Shown piece by piece: positions 43,577 through 55,310 of a DNA stretch of 64,000 nt. Location: assembly GCA_032690845.1 (NCBI GenBank), contig CM064417.1, forward strand, positions 32,494,432 through 32,558,431, in the 5' to 3' direction. Position 1 is the stretch's first letter. Every line of letters starts with the position of its first letter. The position numbers were made by a program, and so were the translations under genes. This DNA comes from Eleusine coracana subsp. coracana (Eukaryota; Streptophyta; Magnoliopsida; Poales; Poaceae). The notes beneath the pieces were generated by a model. It did no database searches. It had not been told where the DNA came from and was given only the letters and a program-made list of their open reading frames with translations.

Positions 43577-45209
43577 TTGTTCTTTGTAATTAGGAGGAAA
43601 GATGTTAAACTAAATTAACTCACTCCATCATTACCACACTGAGCATCACTTATATATAGATGCATCATCTCAATGTATTCATTTGCTAATGAAGTTTCAT
43701 GAATCTTCTCTTAAATCTCGATTTGCATTGCACATCATCAAATAGGAAACAACAACGAGGAAGTGAATGTTGAGATTGTAGCGGAGGAGAGCAATGCTGA
43801 GCTCAACTCCCTCGAGGGTACTAACAACGACCAGAACCAAGGCAAGCCGCGGTGCATGCATAATTGCTTTATGAAATTTATTTTTGGTCTGCAAATCATG
43901 GTCGTGCATTACATATAGGGCTTGTTTGAAACCTTGTTGCATGTATGAATCTTTATTTTCTATAGGTTTTGTTCAGTTATATACAACCGCTTGTTAGTTT
44001 TGCTATGCTTAATATTGAGTCATTGGTAGTGAACTTGGGTGGTATGGAGACTACTCGATATAGGAAACGGGGAAGTACATGTGTAGGTTAAGATGACAAG
44101 ATTGGCCTTTGTCCGCCATAACCTCGTTCATGTCAGTTAAGGACCATTCAAGTGTGGTCCCGTTGAGCAAGTTTGAATAGTACTAAGTGCATGGTGGAAG
44201 AGTACTTAGTCTAACCACGGATATCGGATATCACGTGGAGGATATTTACTCAGGACAGGTGGGCCTCTGATAAACTTGTCCTGTGAAAGGTTGTTGTAAG
44301 TGACCTCTTAGGAGTGTGCATGCAACGTGTACTTGAGGTTCTCATGTAGGATATAAATTGATTGGAGTGATCGTCCATCACGGTAATTAAGTACCACTTG
44401 TGATCATTGTCATTTCGTAGTAATGAGTGGAATATTTTGATTATACTTGCTATTTTGTACATCAAATAAATAGTAGTACAACCTTGTATTTTATAGTATA
44501 GTTATGCAACATTTATCTCAATGCAAAAATCCTATAAACTTGGCTAAAATCTGAAAATAACGATCAACTACTAGTTCTATTTTTCACCTAACTTCAGCAA
44601 TCAGGTCAGTCCTCTGCATGCTAGAAATTAGATTTACCATGCCATTTCGATAGGTGAGACTCGTTGAGTATTAGTTACTCATACTTTCTTTTTTTTTAAT
44701 TTATGATGGTATCCCACCATTAAGTGGGTTCCCTCCTCGCCCACTCCCACTCCCCACTTTTGCTGCTTTCTGTATCAAATTTTAAACCTATTTTAGGTAA
44801 CCTTAATCTGAACCTAATATGTAATAACTAAATTTCTCTTTACACTCCAAGTTATGTATAATAATATGTATACTTTTGGACTATTGCTTCATTAAGACAT
44901 CATCCAATGATCGGTTCTTTCGACTAGCTCCTCATTTGAGGTGGTTACGTCACACTTGTCTCACTGTTCTTCTTAATATAATATTACGTAGCTCTCCATA
45001 TTCGAAAAAAAATGATGCGTCTTCATGAAAAAAAAAGTTGTACAGGTTATGAATGAGTTGTATGCAACTATGTTGTTGAATAATGTTACACATCAAACTG
45101 TCCTTACCAATGACACATATTGAACATGCATGGACTGTAATTTGGCCCCTCATATAAGCTTATACAATGAGGCATCAATGATTGTTTCGGACAGACACAA
45201 GACATATGG
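43577..45209. other. Gene-free stretch
   Basis: No coding sequence is supported. It is moderately AT-rich, and at 43760-43860 a short open reading (VEIVAEESNAELNSLEGTN) has no recognisable similarity. The region around 44000-44420 has the texture of an old LTR (GGATATCGGATATCACGTGG) but no ends were found. Confidence 0.45.
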
Positions 45210-45709
45210 TTATGTCGAAAGTATGTTGAAATGATACCGAAAAGCCAGGACCCACTGCATACCCGAAACAAGGAGCAGGCCTACAATTCCGACAAGTACA
45301 ACTAACGTTGAAGCAGCGAAGTGCATTGCACATGCCGAGTTTGGAAGATCAGGACAGTCACCAAGGTCAAGTTTAATGAGGCCGACGACACCAAGGGAAG
45401 AACATCCCGCCGCCATTGTTGTAACGTTCAGAACCTGCATGGAGGAAAGTTTGAATACTTTTTTTACATATACCATATTATAAGACGAGTCTGAATGTGG
45501 CTTTACCATTTCCTAGATGATAACTACGATGAGCATAATGTTACTTGGTTGTTGTCGTCCAAACCACAAGCACGCCGTCAGGAAAAAAAGACGAATGGCA
45601 TGGAGTGCCATCTGGACAGAAGACGCAACAGCCAGGAACCTGAATGAACATTTAAAATTCAGTAATTGGTAAGTAATCATTCAACAATTAGGACCTGTTT
45701 GGAAGACGG

Positions 45710-46640
45710 GTATTGGGTCCAAAACCAGCATAAATTACAGTCCGAAATTTTTTATGGGCCGAATAAAAAAAAACTGTTTGGATGACCGTGAGCCCACTAA
45801 TTTTACGCTCGGTTTAGGCTGATTTCGTCGGATAAAAAAAATCATCTGAAGAGGCTCTAAAAAAAATATGACATCTATCGGGCTCAACTCGATCGCCCTC
45901 GCAACTCGCTCCGACGAGCAAACCTTGCGGCCGGCAGCGGCGCGACGACCCCATCCCAGCAGTACCACCAGGGCATGAGCATAACCGGGATGTTGTTGAA
46001 CACATCCTCCTAGAGAATCTGGAGCAGTAGCGGAAGAATCCCCGAAGAGTAGATCGACTGCAAAGCACAACCACATCGTCGGGTTACAGGTACCCACACC
46101 GTGACGAACGCTCCCCAAGTGGCTGCCTCATCTCTGCTCCACCAAATTACTGTACGCGAGCGAGCTCTCCTCTCCACAAATCTGCTACCTCTCCCTTGCT
46201 TTGCACTTTGAATTAACAGATCTGTGCTCCGTGCCCCTACAGACTCCACAACAATTGTTCAAGCCGATAAGGACCTCTAGCAATCAGAAACAAGAAAAAT
46301 TTCCTAGGATCCCTGATTAGAGGTACACTGTCCGTTTTGCCCTCTTCTTTCATCAAATAAAAAATGGTTGACTTATTTCATTCGATGGAAAACATGTTTG
46401 TTTTTGTACTGCTTTTTTTAGTGAGATTGAGAATCTGATATGGTTCCAAATTTCTCCAATTGGAGTATAGTCGTAGGATACGAATCTAATTTTGTTATGT
46501 TATGACTTGTGAGCAAATTAATATTTATAGCGTCCAGAAATTTTCCTGCTGCTGTATAGCTAACATATTTGTAAAACTAGGCTATAGGCCACTATACCAG
46601 TACTTTATTTTGAATGCCATATTCTTATTTGCTAGTAGAT
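45710..46640. other. Harbinger left subterminal noncoding region
   Basis: No gene is supported in this part of the Harbinger element. It contains a GC-rich patch at 45890-46010 that gives long minus-strand readings of no recognisable similarity, and AT-rich DNA beyond 46300. Confidence 0.55.
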
Positions 46641-46651
46641 AAATTCAACAG

Positions 46652-47760
46652 ATGAGTGAGAAAAACATTACAGTATCTGAAACTGATTCTGAGGAGGAAG
46701 AAGACGAAGAGCTCATGATGCTTGTCTTCCCAACGTTATATGTAGCTTGTACAAAAACAAAAGAACCATGTCATACATCAAAGCTTAGTGGTGCAGAATA
46801 CACAATTGAGCTCCTTGAAGGCCACCGACATCGATGTTATACCAATCTTTGAATGGAGCCTCGTATATTTCAGGCACTCACAAATTACCTTGCTTCAAAA
46901 GATCTTTTGTGGAGTACGAGAGGTGTTACTGTGGAGGAGCAATTGGCCATTTTCATGTACATGCTTGCAAGAAATGCGAGTTTTACTGCATTATGTGACA
47001 GGTTTCAGCATAGCAGAGAGACTATACATAGGCACATTGGAGCTTGTTTTCATGCAATCACATCATTAACATTTGATTTCGTGAAGCCTCCATCAACCGA
47101 GACACATTGGAAAATATCAACAAATCCACACTTTGGACCATAGTTTCAGGTAGATGCATATAGTTATAGAATTGGAATTTCTTTTCTCTTCTATTATATC
47201 TAAATCAATAGTAATAATAATAGTAGCTTTTCTTCCCTTGCAGAATTGCTTAGGCGCTATATATGGAACTCATGTTCCAATCACAATGCATGAGAGTAAG
47301 GCAGCACCATATTGTAACAGAAAAGGAACTCTCTCTCAAAACGTGATGCTTGCTTGTGATTTTGATCTGAACTTCACGTATGTTTCTACCGGGTGGGAAA
47401 GATCGGCTTCAGATGCTGGGGTCTTACATTCTGCCATCAACTTTGGGTTTCAAGTGCCGAGGGGCAAGTATTATCTGGTTGATGGGGGTTATGCGAACAC
47501 TCCAAACTTTCTTGCTCCATATCGAGGAGTTCGGTACCATATTAAGGAGCAAGGGCAAAGTCGATGTCGACCAAGGGATTATAAGGAATTATTCAATCTT
47601 CATCATGCCCGTCTTTGAAATCACATTGGCATCTTAAAGATGAGATTTCCTATTCTAAAAGTTGTACATACTATCCTATAGAAACTCAAGTAAAAATTCC
47701 AGCAGTTGCAGTTGTATTGCATAATATAATTCGAAGCCATAATGGCGATGAAGAGTGGTT
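46652..47760 (+). pseudogene. Harbinger DDE transposase (DDE_Tnp_4), catalytic residues lost
   Basis: The transposase cuts and pastes Harbinger elements. An acidic leader (SETDSEEEEDEELMM, 46677) precedes PRIFQALTNYLASKDLLW, VEEQLAIFMYMLARNAS and ALCDRFQHSRETIHRHIGAC, a helix-turn-helix-like region, before an intron near 47145-47243 (acceptor CTTGCAG). The core reads CLGAIYGTHVPITMHESKAA where the family has A-I-D-G-T-H, so the first catalytic Asp is Tyr (codon TAT at 47262-47264). GWERSASDAGVL keeps the second Asp. YYLVDGGYANTPNFLAPYRG and YKELFNLHHARL follow, then a TGA at 47616-47618 and an apparent deletion in the N-H-I-E-R motif that removes the Glu. A second TAG follows near 47680. Inactive. 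Confidence 0.9.
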
Positions 47761-47829
47761 AAACAGCCAAGAAGAATTGATCAGTTCTAGTAAGTTTGTG
47801 GACCTTCCTACCGGTAATGAGAACTATAG

Positions 47830-48186
47830 GGATGATGTTGTGCCATTATTAATGAGCTGCAACAAAGTGATGAGCAGGCAACCTCAAGATCTGTCGCTGT
47901 TGGTTCAAACAGAGGAAGGCCAAGAAAATCTGATGTTGCAAAGCCAGTCGCTCGTATTGAAGAAACAATGTCAGAGTTTCTTGCACTAAAAAAGGAGCAG
48001 TCCATTGTTAAGATGCATAGTAAAATAACAGAAGACAGATACTCCATGACTAGATGCTTAGCAGTGTTGCAGGACATTGATGATGTGTCAGATGAGATAA
48101 AGATCCATGCCTCTGATGTTTTTAAGGATGCATTAAACAGAGAAATTTTTCTAGGCTATGAACAAGGCTCCGTGCTGTATGGCTGA
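47830..48186 (+). pseudogene. C-terminal part of Harbinger MYB/SANT-like ORF
   Basis: Autonomous Harbinger elements have a second protein, a MYB/SANT-like DNA-binding partner of the transposase. Here the readings SNRGRPRKSDVAKPVARIEE, SEFLALKKEQSIVKMHSKIT, RCLAVLQDIDDVSDEIKIHA and FKDALNREIFLGY match the usual C-terminus of that protein (including the RGRPRK-type basic patch), but the MYB domain itself is missing. The transposase tail runs straight into it on the same strand, so a deletion probably joined the two genes. The frame ends at the TGA at 48184. Confidence 0.65.
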
Positions 48187-48189
48187 AGA

Positions 48190-48900
48190 AAGAAGTTAAC
48201 AAGCTTGTAATTGATATGACCACAAGTAAGTTATGATATTCTCAGTGCATTCTTCCTATAAAAATCCCAGCTAAATTTATGTTTAAATTTGCCATATGTT
48301 CTGTTTTTTAATATGGCGGCAAAGGATTGCTTCTTTTCAGGTTGTATTTCACTGTTCTTTCAACTATGTATTTCTTCTCATAACAATGCTTGTGAGTTAA
48401 GTTTAAAATTCTTTTGCAGATTAGTGGATGCATGATAGCAGGAATTGGTAAAATTCTTGCATTAAGTGGAGGAACAGACGTTTTTGTTGAGGAATAGGAG
48501 TGTTTTGCAGAACAGAGATTTGGAAGAAGGCTTTTTACCACTCTGATGTTTGAGAGTAGTTTTTGTTGAGAATAGTAATTATAACCCAGAACTAGCCAGC
48601 AGCTATGCTACATGGAGCAGACATTGATTTCTTGCTTTGTGTTAATAAAATGTTGCCTTTTGGAGTTCGAGCCTCCTATATTTGAAATCGTGCTTTTAGA
48701 ATGTGTATGGCAACTCTAAAGTACTAGCTGCATGAGCGTAGTCATTCGAGCCTCCTATATTTGAATCATTTACAGCGCTGCCGGTTTTCTTTACCCACAC
48801 AACGGTTTAGGGCTGTAAGAAATACGATGTAATACAAGGGGGTTTCTAGTGCACAAAGAATTACAGGCGGAAACCATTTACAGGTGTGAATCTTTACCGT
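48190..48900. other. Harbinger right noncoding region
   Basis: This stretch has no supported exon. GCCTCCTATATTTGAA is repeated at about 48670 and 48747. It is the 3' and subterminal part of the Harbinger element. Confidence 0.6.
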
Positions 48901-49110
48901 ACTTCCAAACAGGGCCTTAGTTTAAAAAAAACATTCAACAATTTCTGTATAGGACAATCTGCACAGCAAACTTACACGAAAGAAGAATACTCATTGATGT
49001 TGGGCGTCTTCATGATGACAGCAAACGCAATGGCAGCAACAAGCAAGCATACCGCTCTCCCAACAAATAGCCAGAACTCTAACCCCGTCTTGAATGGCAG
49101 AGAAAACAAG

Positions 49111-49900
49111 CAGCTTGAACACATCAGAAACTGCTGTAATCTTTTTAATAACTGTTCACTAAAGAAATGTGAGGAGTTGCAGTGTTTCTGATGTTTTCAG
49201 AGGAACCATGAGATACTTTTAGCACAAATTTGATCAAACTATTATGATTTCCGCTGCTAGGATCTGATGTTTTGTGATGAAGAGAAGTATTCCATCGTCA
49301 GGCCCAATATACAGATACTGATCAGTTTGTCCTTATAGTTTGCTTAGCAAGTATAAATTGCGTTCTTTTGACAGTTTCTGACATATTTTTGGACATCCAT
49401 AATATTTTATACTGTGTCAAATTCAGCTGAATCCATGTAAAAATGGCGAAGGACATGCACATATTTTTGTACTGAATCAAATTCAACTGAGTCCATGTAA
49501 ATATTATTTTACCTTTACTAATCAGATGCTCGGTTTAATACCTCGACATTAATCCTAAGAAAATTCTAGAAATTTTCATGCAAAAGAAAAACATGGAGCC
49601 ATTTATTTAGATGATGACTAATCCATAACCATATTGTATCCTACGGAATCCTTCCCAACTATATGTCCTCTGATCTGATCACGTAAGCCTTCTAGGCAAG
49701 ATCGTGGGGACCAAAGCACCATGAAACGAAATCAATATATTATCTGTTATCATTATCTCTTACCTCGAATGTTTTGTAAATGTGACATTTTCCAGGTTTT
49801 ATCTATACTTGGACTATGACTTTTTCCAAAAACACGATTAATAAGAAACAAACAGTTGACCTGTGAAAAACAAACAGTTCCCTGCTGCTTGTGGCTTTCA
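49111..49900. other. Gene-free stretch upstream of CASPL5 remnant
   Basis: No coding sequence is supported on either strand. A near-duplicate of AATTCAGCTGAATCCATGTAAA occurs at about 49420 and 49482, a tandem-like repeat of about 60 bp. A first exon of the CASPL5-type gene was looked for and not found. Confidence 0.5.
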
Positions 49901-49904
49901 TGTG

Positions 49905-52477
49905 GATCGGGAGGGAACGAAATCGACGATCGTTCTATTACTGAAACAAAAACTCCTGTAAAAGGTTAGTGACAGCAGGAGGCAAAGCACTAGAAACAAT
50001 ATCATCAAGCGAAAACAAAGTTTATTTGCATATAAAAGCATAGCAAATATCATCATCAACTGAAATTTCAGCAAGCTCAGATTTTGTTGCAAAACATGAA
50101 CGACCTTGTAATTTAATTCCAGCACCCTTAGAACTTGAAGAATCATTAACATTACTAGGTGAAGAATTAGAATTAACACGTTGCTAAATTTCAGGACCTT
50201 TATTTTTCAAACGAGCAGCTCTTTCTAAATCAGTTTGTACAATTTTAGCAGGAGTCATTGGTAACAAAGTAATTTTAGTTCCTTTATGCATAAAAGTCTA
50301 CTTATTACTTTTATCATGGTGTACAACATCATTATCAAATTCCCAAGGTCTATCTAACAAAAGTGAACATGCTTGCATGGGTACAACGTCACAATCAATA
50401 GAATCCACATAAGAACCAATAGAAAAAGGAACTCTGCAAGTTTGTGTTACCTTAGCTTTTTCAGAGTCATTTAACCACTGAATGTAGTATGGATGTGGAT
50501 GTGGGCGTGTGGTCAAATTAAGCTTCTTAACCACATCAGAACTCACCAAATTGTTGCAACTTCCTCTATCAATGATGACACATGCTCGGTGGTTCTTGAT
50601 GACGAAGAAAATCTAGAATAAGTTATGTCGCTGCATCGTCTTGGGCTGTTGGATTTGTGTGCTAAGCACACACTGCACAATAATACTCATATAGCCCGTG
50701 GTGTCTCTGCCTCCAAGGACGAGGTCACCGCTAGTGGCAGCGACATTCTCCTCCTCATCCTCCACATCGGAGATGCTCATGTAACCGCCATCGTCTTTCG
50801 TCACATATGCCCGCCTACTTGGGCAATCTTTCTACACACGACCAAGACCATGGCAGCGGTGGCACTGAATCCCTGTAGTGCGTCCCATCGAAGCAACAGA
50901 GGAGGCACTACTAGCTGGTGCCTGCATAGAATTTTTACCTGAGCGCGTAGAAGGTGCAGGGGCTGATCTTGATGTTATAGAAACAACACAATTTCCCTTG
51001 GCAGCTGGTAGTGGAGGTGCCCAGAAAGATGGCTTGGACAGCCCCGACGTTCCCATCGGCCATGGTGGGTAGAAGGTCTTGGACTTGCTGTACTCCTCAA
51101 AAGCCTAGAAAAGTCCCTGTGATTCTTTCTCTGCAATCATAGCATACTGGAAACACTGATTGAGGGTGTAAAATTCTTTATAATCAAGGATGTCCTAAAT
51201 TTCTTTTCTCAAACCAGAATAAAAGTGGCACCCTCTCCATTGCTTTCTAAGATCACAAACACCAAAATAGGAAGCAAACAGTGAAGATTATCCCTACAAG
51301 ACTACTAAGTAGTGGTACCTCTCAACACAGCAAAAGAAAGCTCCTTACAAAGCTCTTACAAAGTTTTGAAAAGCAAAGCAAAGGATACCAGGGAGGTGTG
51401 TTCCATTATTGCAAGGCTCACAAAATAACCTGTGTGCTGTCCAGAAGAAATATGTAGAGCTAGAAAGGCCAAATATATATATGTGAGTGACACACAAATC
51501 AAAAACAGAGAGTAACACTGAATAAGTGCCCCAAGTAACTTGTCCTTAGTTGCTGGTCTAACTATGTCCTAGAACAGTATTGATAGCAATAGCAGAAACA
51601 ATGTGAAAGGAGAATAGAGCACATCAGGGGGCTATGTGTAAAACAACCAAACCTCCAAAATCCAGGGACCTAGATGGAGCACTAGTAGAAATCCAAAATT
51701 TATTTTATTTTATTTTATTTTTTTGATATTTTTCTCCAACTCAGCGGCAACGAGAGAGAACCCATAGAAAATTTCAGCTCAAATAGAGGTAGGATCTGGC
51801 CTACAGAAATTCTGCACATTTCAGAAAATGTCGGGTTTCAACTTCAATGAATTTTTTCTTTATCTTCCCGATTTTTTTTAATTTTTTTTGAGAAGGGCAA
51901 ATAGCCATTGGCCCTTTGAGATGGCCCCTTTTCGAGTCACAAAGCTCCTGTAAACATTTCAGCTAAAACAGACAACCGAGCGAAAAGTTATGGCCGTTTT
52001 ATTGAAGGTGTGTCGGAATCGGTTTTGAAGAAACCTCGGGTTTGAGAGAAACCCGAGTCGGGTTTGGGGTCATGTAGGGAATCGGGTAGGGATATTTTTT
52101 GGCGAGGTGGATGCAGCGGAAAATGAATTTTGTGGGAATTGGTCCAAGGTGTTGAGGGTGGGTTTAGGGCGGGATTAGGGTTGGCATGTTGATCAATCAA
52201 CCCTAGCACACAAAGCCGACAAAACAAAGGGTGGTGAGAGGGGATGGCGGCTAGGGTTGCAAGGGAAACACTACTGGCGACAAAAACACAAACTAAACCA
52301 GCGACTAAACAAGAACTAGAGCACAAACTCCTGAAATTCAAATAGCAAAGGCTAAACACGTGGTTATGGGCGGGGGGAAAAATGTTTTGGCTTTTCTGTG
52401 GATGATAGGAAGAACACGAAAACGAAACTACAGGGTAGTGCGAACCTAATGGTGTACCTGAAGCTCTGATTACCACT
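49905..52477 (-). pseudogene. gypsy-3 gag and retropepsin fragment
   Basis: Minus-strand order: primer-binding-like site AGTGGTAATCAGAGC (52477-52463, one base inserted), a leader, then gag with RKEI.DILDYKEFYTLNQCFQ (about 51210-51150), the single zinc knuckle-like CHRCHGLGRVV..DCP (about 50860-50820), an acidic stretch, and the protease with IDRGSCNNLVSSDVVKKLNL (about 50580-50510), where the active site D-G-G reads D-R-G. After that TRPHPHPYYIQWLNDSEKAK, GSYVDSIDCDVVPMQAC and SLLLDRPWEFDNDVVHHDKS follow to 50310. RT and the rest are missing. Its LTR lies at 52478-53411. The changed D-R-G and stops make it inactive. Confidence 0.85.
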
Positions 52478-53411
52478 TGATGTGGACAAGGGTTCCCGAT
52501 CTTTCGAAAGGTTATGATCAATCTTGATTTGGGTGGAGGCGAAACACAAATCAATCTGGCTTCTAAACAACATGTTCAGAACCCCGCAATCACAGCATAA
52601 TGTCTCCTCTGGTTATTTACCATCCAAGGACGATTGACCTCACCGAGAAGGATAATCCCTGCCTGAGAATCAGGAACACAAGCAAGAACAACGAAGAATG
52701 TAACACAATTGTAGATGTATGATTAAACTCATGAAGTTGGGGTCTCACAAACCAATGTGACGGCAAAACTATTAATAACAGAATAATCTAAGCAAAACCT
52801 GAACCCTAATGGTGCGGCAGCTGCTGTATATGGGCTCAACTGGATACAAAGCCCTAGGGTTGTGCAAGACCCTAGGGTTGTGCAAGACCCTTTGGACATG
52901 ATCCTAATTGGGCTCAACTGGATACAAAGCCTAAAGGCCAAAAATTGGCGATGCAGCACCGACACAGATTCTGGACCCTCTCTTGTTTCAACGATTCCCG
53001 ATGACTCCGGATAAATTTTGACATGAGGCCAGCGGCCTTGTAAAGGTCTTCTCATTAGATTTTCGTGCATATGTAGAACGTTCAAATATGAGTCCGTCGT
53101 GCATACTGGTCCTAGGCCCTAAAACAGACTTGAAGTTGGTTTTGATTGGGCCTCCATCTTGGCTTCCATGCCTTTGCTGGTCCTCCACATTCACAAGTCC
53201 TTCTCCCATCATCTCCTAATCCTCTCCATGGTTCCTAATCATAAAATAATCATTAGGTAGCAAACCATTCTCAAAAGTAACATATAGAGAAGAACGTAGG
53301 AACGAGCTCACCTCTAAATTTAGTCATCATGCACGAGCTCTAGTCATTGGACCTTGCAAGTCCAGAATTGGAGGTGTGTTGTGTGTATACATAGGAGTGA
53401 TGTCCTCATCA
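52478..53411 (-). mobile_element. gypsy-3 5' LTR
   Basis: On the minus strand it runs TGATGAGGACATCACTCC to CTTGTCCACATCA (934 bp), followed by the primer site of gypsy-3. The same LTR family forms the solo LTR at 27797-28694. A short internal duplication (CAACCCTAGGGTCTTG on the minus strand) lies near 52860-52885. Confidence 0.9.
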
Positions 53412-53740
53412 CCTAGCCCTCTCCCATCACCACCAAAGCAATAATGCAGCAAAAGGAGGATGAGGACCTACCGCCCGGCATGGCCTGCTGCCTGGCATGG
53501 GTCACCGACCAGCGTGGGATCTTTCCCTCCAGGCTCCCCTCGATCCTATAAATACCGGGACTCATTCTCCAAATTCTTCACCCCTCATCCTGCAGCTAAA
53601 AAACACTCTTCTCCCTCACATCTTTCTCCCTTTGCACTTTCTCTTTGTTTTCACTAGTCCCCTTTAGTAAGTGCACTTTAAACATAGGAATAAAAGTGTG
53701 CTAAAATAAAACCAACTAGGAAAAAATAACGTTGCCTCCC
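53412..53740 (+). mobile_element. LTR-like promoter region of a non-autonomous element
   Basis: A TATAAATA box at 53547-53554 is followed after about 30 bases by CTCATTCTCC and a long pyrimidine-rich leader (53590-53660), as in plant LTR promoters. The 5' end is missing because gypsy-3 abuts it. It drives the ORFs at 53745-55310. Confidence 0.5.
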
Positions 53741-53744
53741 TTGC

Positions 53745-55310
53745 ATGTTTGAACGACTAACACTTGGACTACTAACCGAACAACTAACCACTAACCATTA
53801 TTATCATATTGTCCTTCAGATATTGCGTCCAAGTAACCTTATTGCAGGAATGGCAAACATTTGGGGGGCCTGTACACCAAGTTCAGAAGCAGCAGTTCAG
53901 ATCATGGGAGGCGCACCCTCAAGTGAGCACTCAGATTCTGAAGCTTCATATGGGCATGCTCCGAGTTACCACTCGAAATGTCCATATCCGAGGCCGCAAC
54001 GGTGGCAAGTGAACAAGGAGGAGAACATGGAGAATTTTAGAAGTACAAGAGAGTAAAGAGAACATGGTGTTTAACGACTTCAATGAGAAAAGCAAGTTCA
54101 CTGCCATACAAGACCGGGAGTTCATGTCCGTGCGCAAGTTCGACCATGACTTCCTCGAGCGAATTGGCGTCCTCACTGATTTTGAGTACGCGCTCAACAC
54201 AGCGGGGTGGTATCATTTCTATCACCTCAATGAATACGGTTCTAAATGGCTCACTATCAAATTTCTTTGCACATTGAAAGTTCATGCCCATGAGTCCAAC
54301 AAATTAGGCACTCTCTATGAATTTCATCTTTTTGGTGAAATTTAATAACGATCTTTAAAAGTAATTAGTACTTATCTTGGTTTTGACTGTAAGGCCGCCA
54401 TAGACATTAACAAAACTTATAGGTTTCACAACAAAAGGACTTTGGGCAAACATAGGAAATACTATTACGGGGCAAGAATGCACTAGTGACATTCACAACC
54501 CATCGCTCCATATAATTCACCATTTTATCACTCACTACCTAACCCCTCGGGGTGATGTACGTTCGGTGAATAGTTTTTCCTATCTCCATGCTGTAATCAA
54601 GAAAATTAAAACAAACCCCATGTTTTTCCTCAGCAACCATTGGCTCACCTTAGCATTCAGGCAACAAGGACCCATTACTTTCACCCCTTTTGTCACTAGA
54701 ATTTCTAGAAAAGTTGGCGCGCTTCACATAGCTAGAATAGATCATCTCCCTAGTGCCTCTTTGTTAGGAGAAGATCATTTCTTGCAAGCCCACTTGCTGA
54801 AAGAGGAGAACAATAGGTACTTCATGCTTTATCCGGGGTATGACACAACAATTCAATTGCCTAACCCCCAGCTTACCATTATTGGCAAAAAGCACTTTGT
54901 GTACAAATTGCAAGATTCCTTGCAGCGTGCACGACATAGTATTGCAGGGGATAGGCCGAGAAGGAGAGCACAACTCCAGCGAGAGGAGCAGCAGCATAAA
55001 ACAACAATGAACACAACTCAAACGGGTGCATCGGGAAGCCCCCAATACAATTGGGAGCCACCACGATTTGCCGGTTTTGTGTGTTCATCAACAAACTACA
55101 CTACTTCCTCCCATGACGACTATGAGCCCTACGGGATGGGGAGTTACCCCCAACCTCATGGAGGCATAGGAACCTCACGCTCCGCTCAATTCATGTCATA
55201 CAATTTTTCGAAGTTGCAAGAAGATATGCAATACTTGGCTGCCAATGCTTATGAGACCAACATACGAACTCAAGAAATACAAGCAGCCATAAGGAGAAAA
55301 CAAGAATGAT
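53745..55310 (+). pseudogene. Plant retroelement ORF (PF20167-like), degenerate
   Basis: The readings in order are MVFNDFNEKSKFTAIQDREF and FDHDFLERIGVLTDFEYALN then GWYHFYHLNEYGSKWLTIKF (54064-54345). A second frame from 54566 gives MNSFSYLHAVIKKIKTNPMF, LSNHWLTLAFRQQGPITFTP and ARIDHLPSASLLGEDH, and a basic and Gln-rich C-terminus, RARHSIAGDRPRRRAQLQRE, up to 55309. The pattern (an F..R..L.F..Y...G repeat, then an LTPRG..H and a coiled tail) is that of the ORF of large non-autonomous grass retroelements; no catalytic domain is present. Stops at 54057, 54343 and 54484 separate the pieces. The longest open part, 247 residues, is intact from 54566. Family assignment by eye. Confidence 0.55.

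Larger units (their letters stand above)
45691..48916 (+). mobile_element. PIF/Harbinger DNA transposon, TSD TTA
   Basis: The left end GGACCTGTTTGGAAG (45691) and the inverted right end (reverse complement GGCCCTGTTTGGAAG, ending 48916) are flanked on both sides by TTA (45688-45690 and 48917-48919), the usual TWA duplication. The 3.2 kb body carries a plus-strand transposase with one intron and the C-terminal end of the element's MYB-like partner protein. It lies in the intron of the CASPL5-type gene, opposite to that gene's strand. Both catalytic and structural defects show it cannot move by itself. Confidence 0.92.
45210..49110 (-). pseudogene. CASP-like (CASPL5-type) membrane protein gene, broken, with intron insertion
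   Basis: CASP-like proteins are four-helix membrane proteins related to Casparian strip proteins. Minus-strand exons with good splice sites: exon A (about 49110 to 48976) GLEFWLFVGRAVCLLVAAIA then FAVIMKTPNINEYSSF, donor GTAAG; exon B (45639-45507) FLAVASSVQMALHAIRLFFL, donor GTAAAG; exon C (45434-45210) VLNVTTMAAGCSSLGVVGLI, then DLGDCPDLPNSACAMHF, then a last helix. The three-exon phasing and the C-x3-x2-GVV..DL..C pattern suit the CASPL5 group. Exon B has an in-frame TAG near its end (about 45516) and no upstream first-exon start is visible, so the gene is broken. A Harbinger transposon fills the A-B intron. Family call by eye. Confidence 0.6.

Noticed and set aside
45735..46249. Three overlapping minus-strand open frames near the Harbinger left end
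   Set aside because: No similarity, located in subterminal DNA, and conflicting frames.
48308..48541. Minus-strand open frame of 77 residues in the Harbinger right part
   Set aside because: No similarity. It overlaps the 3' noncoding part of the element.
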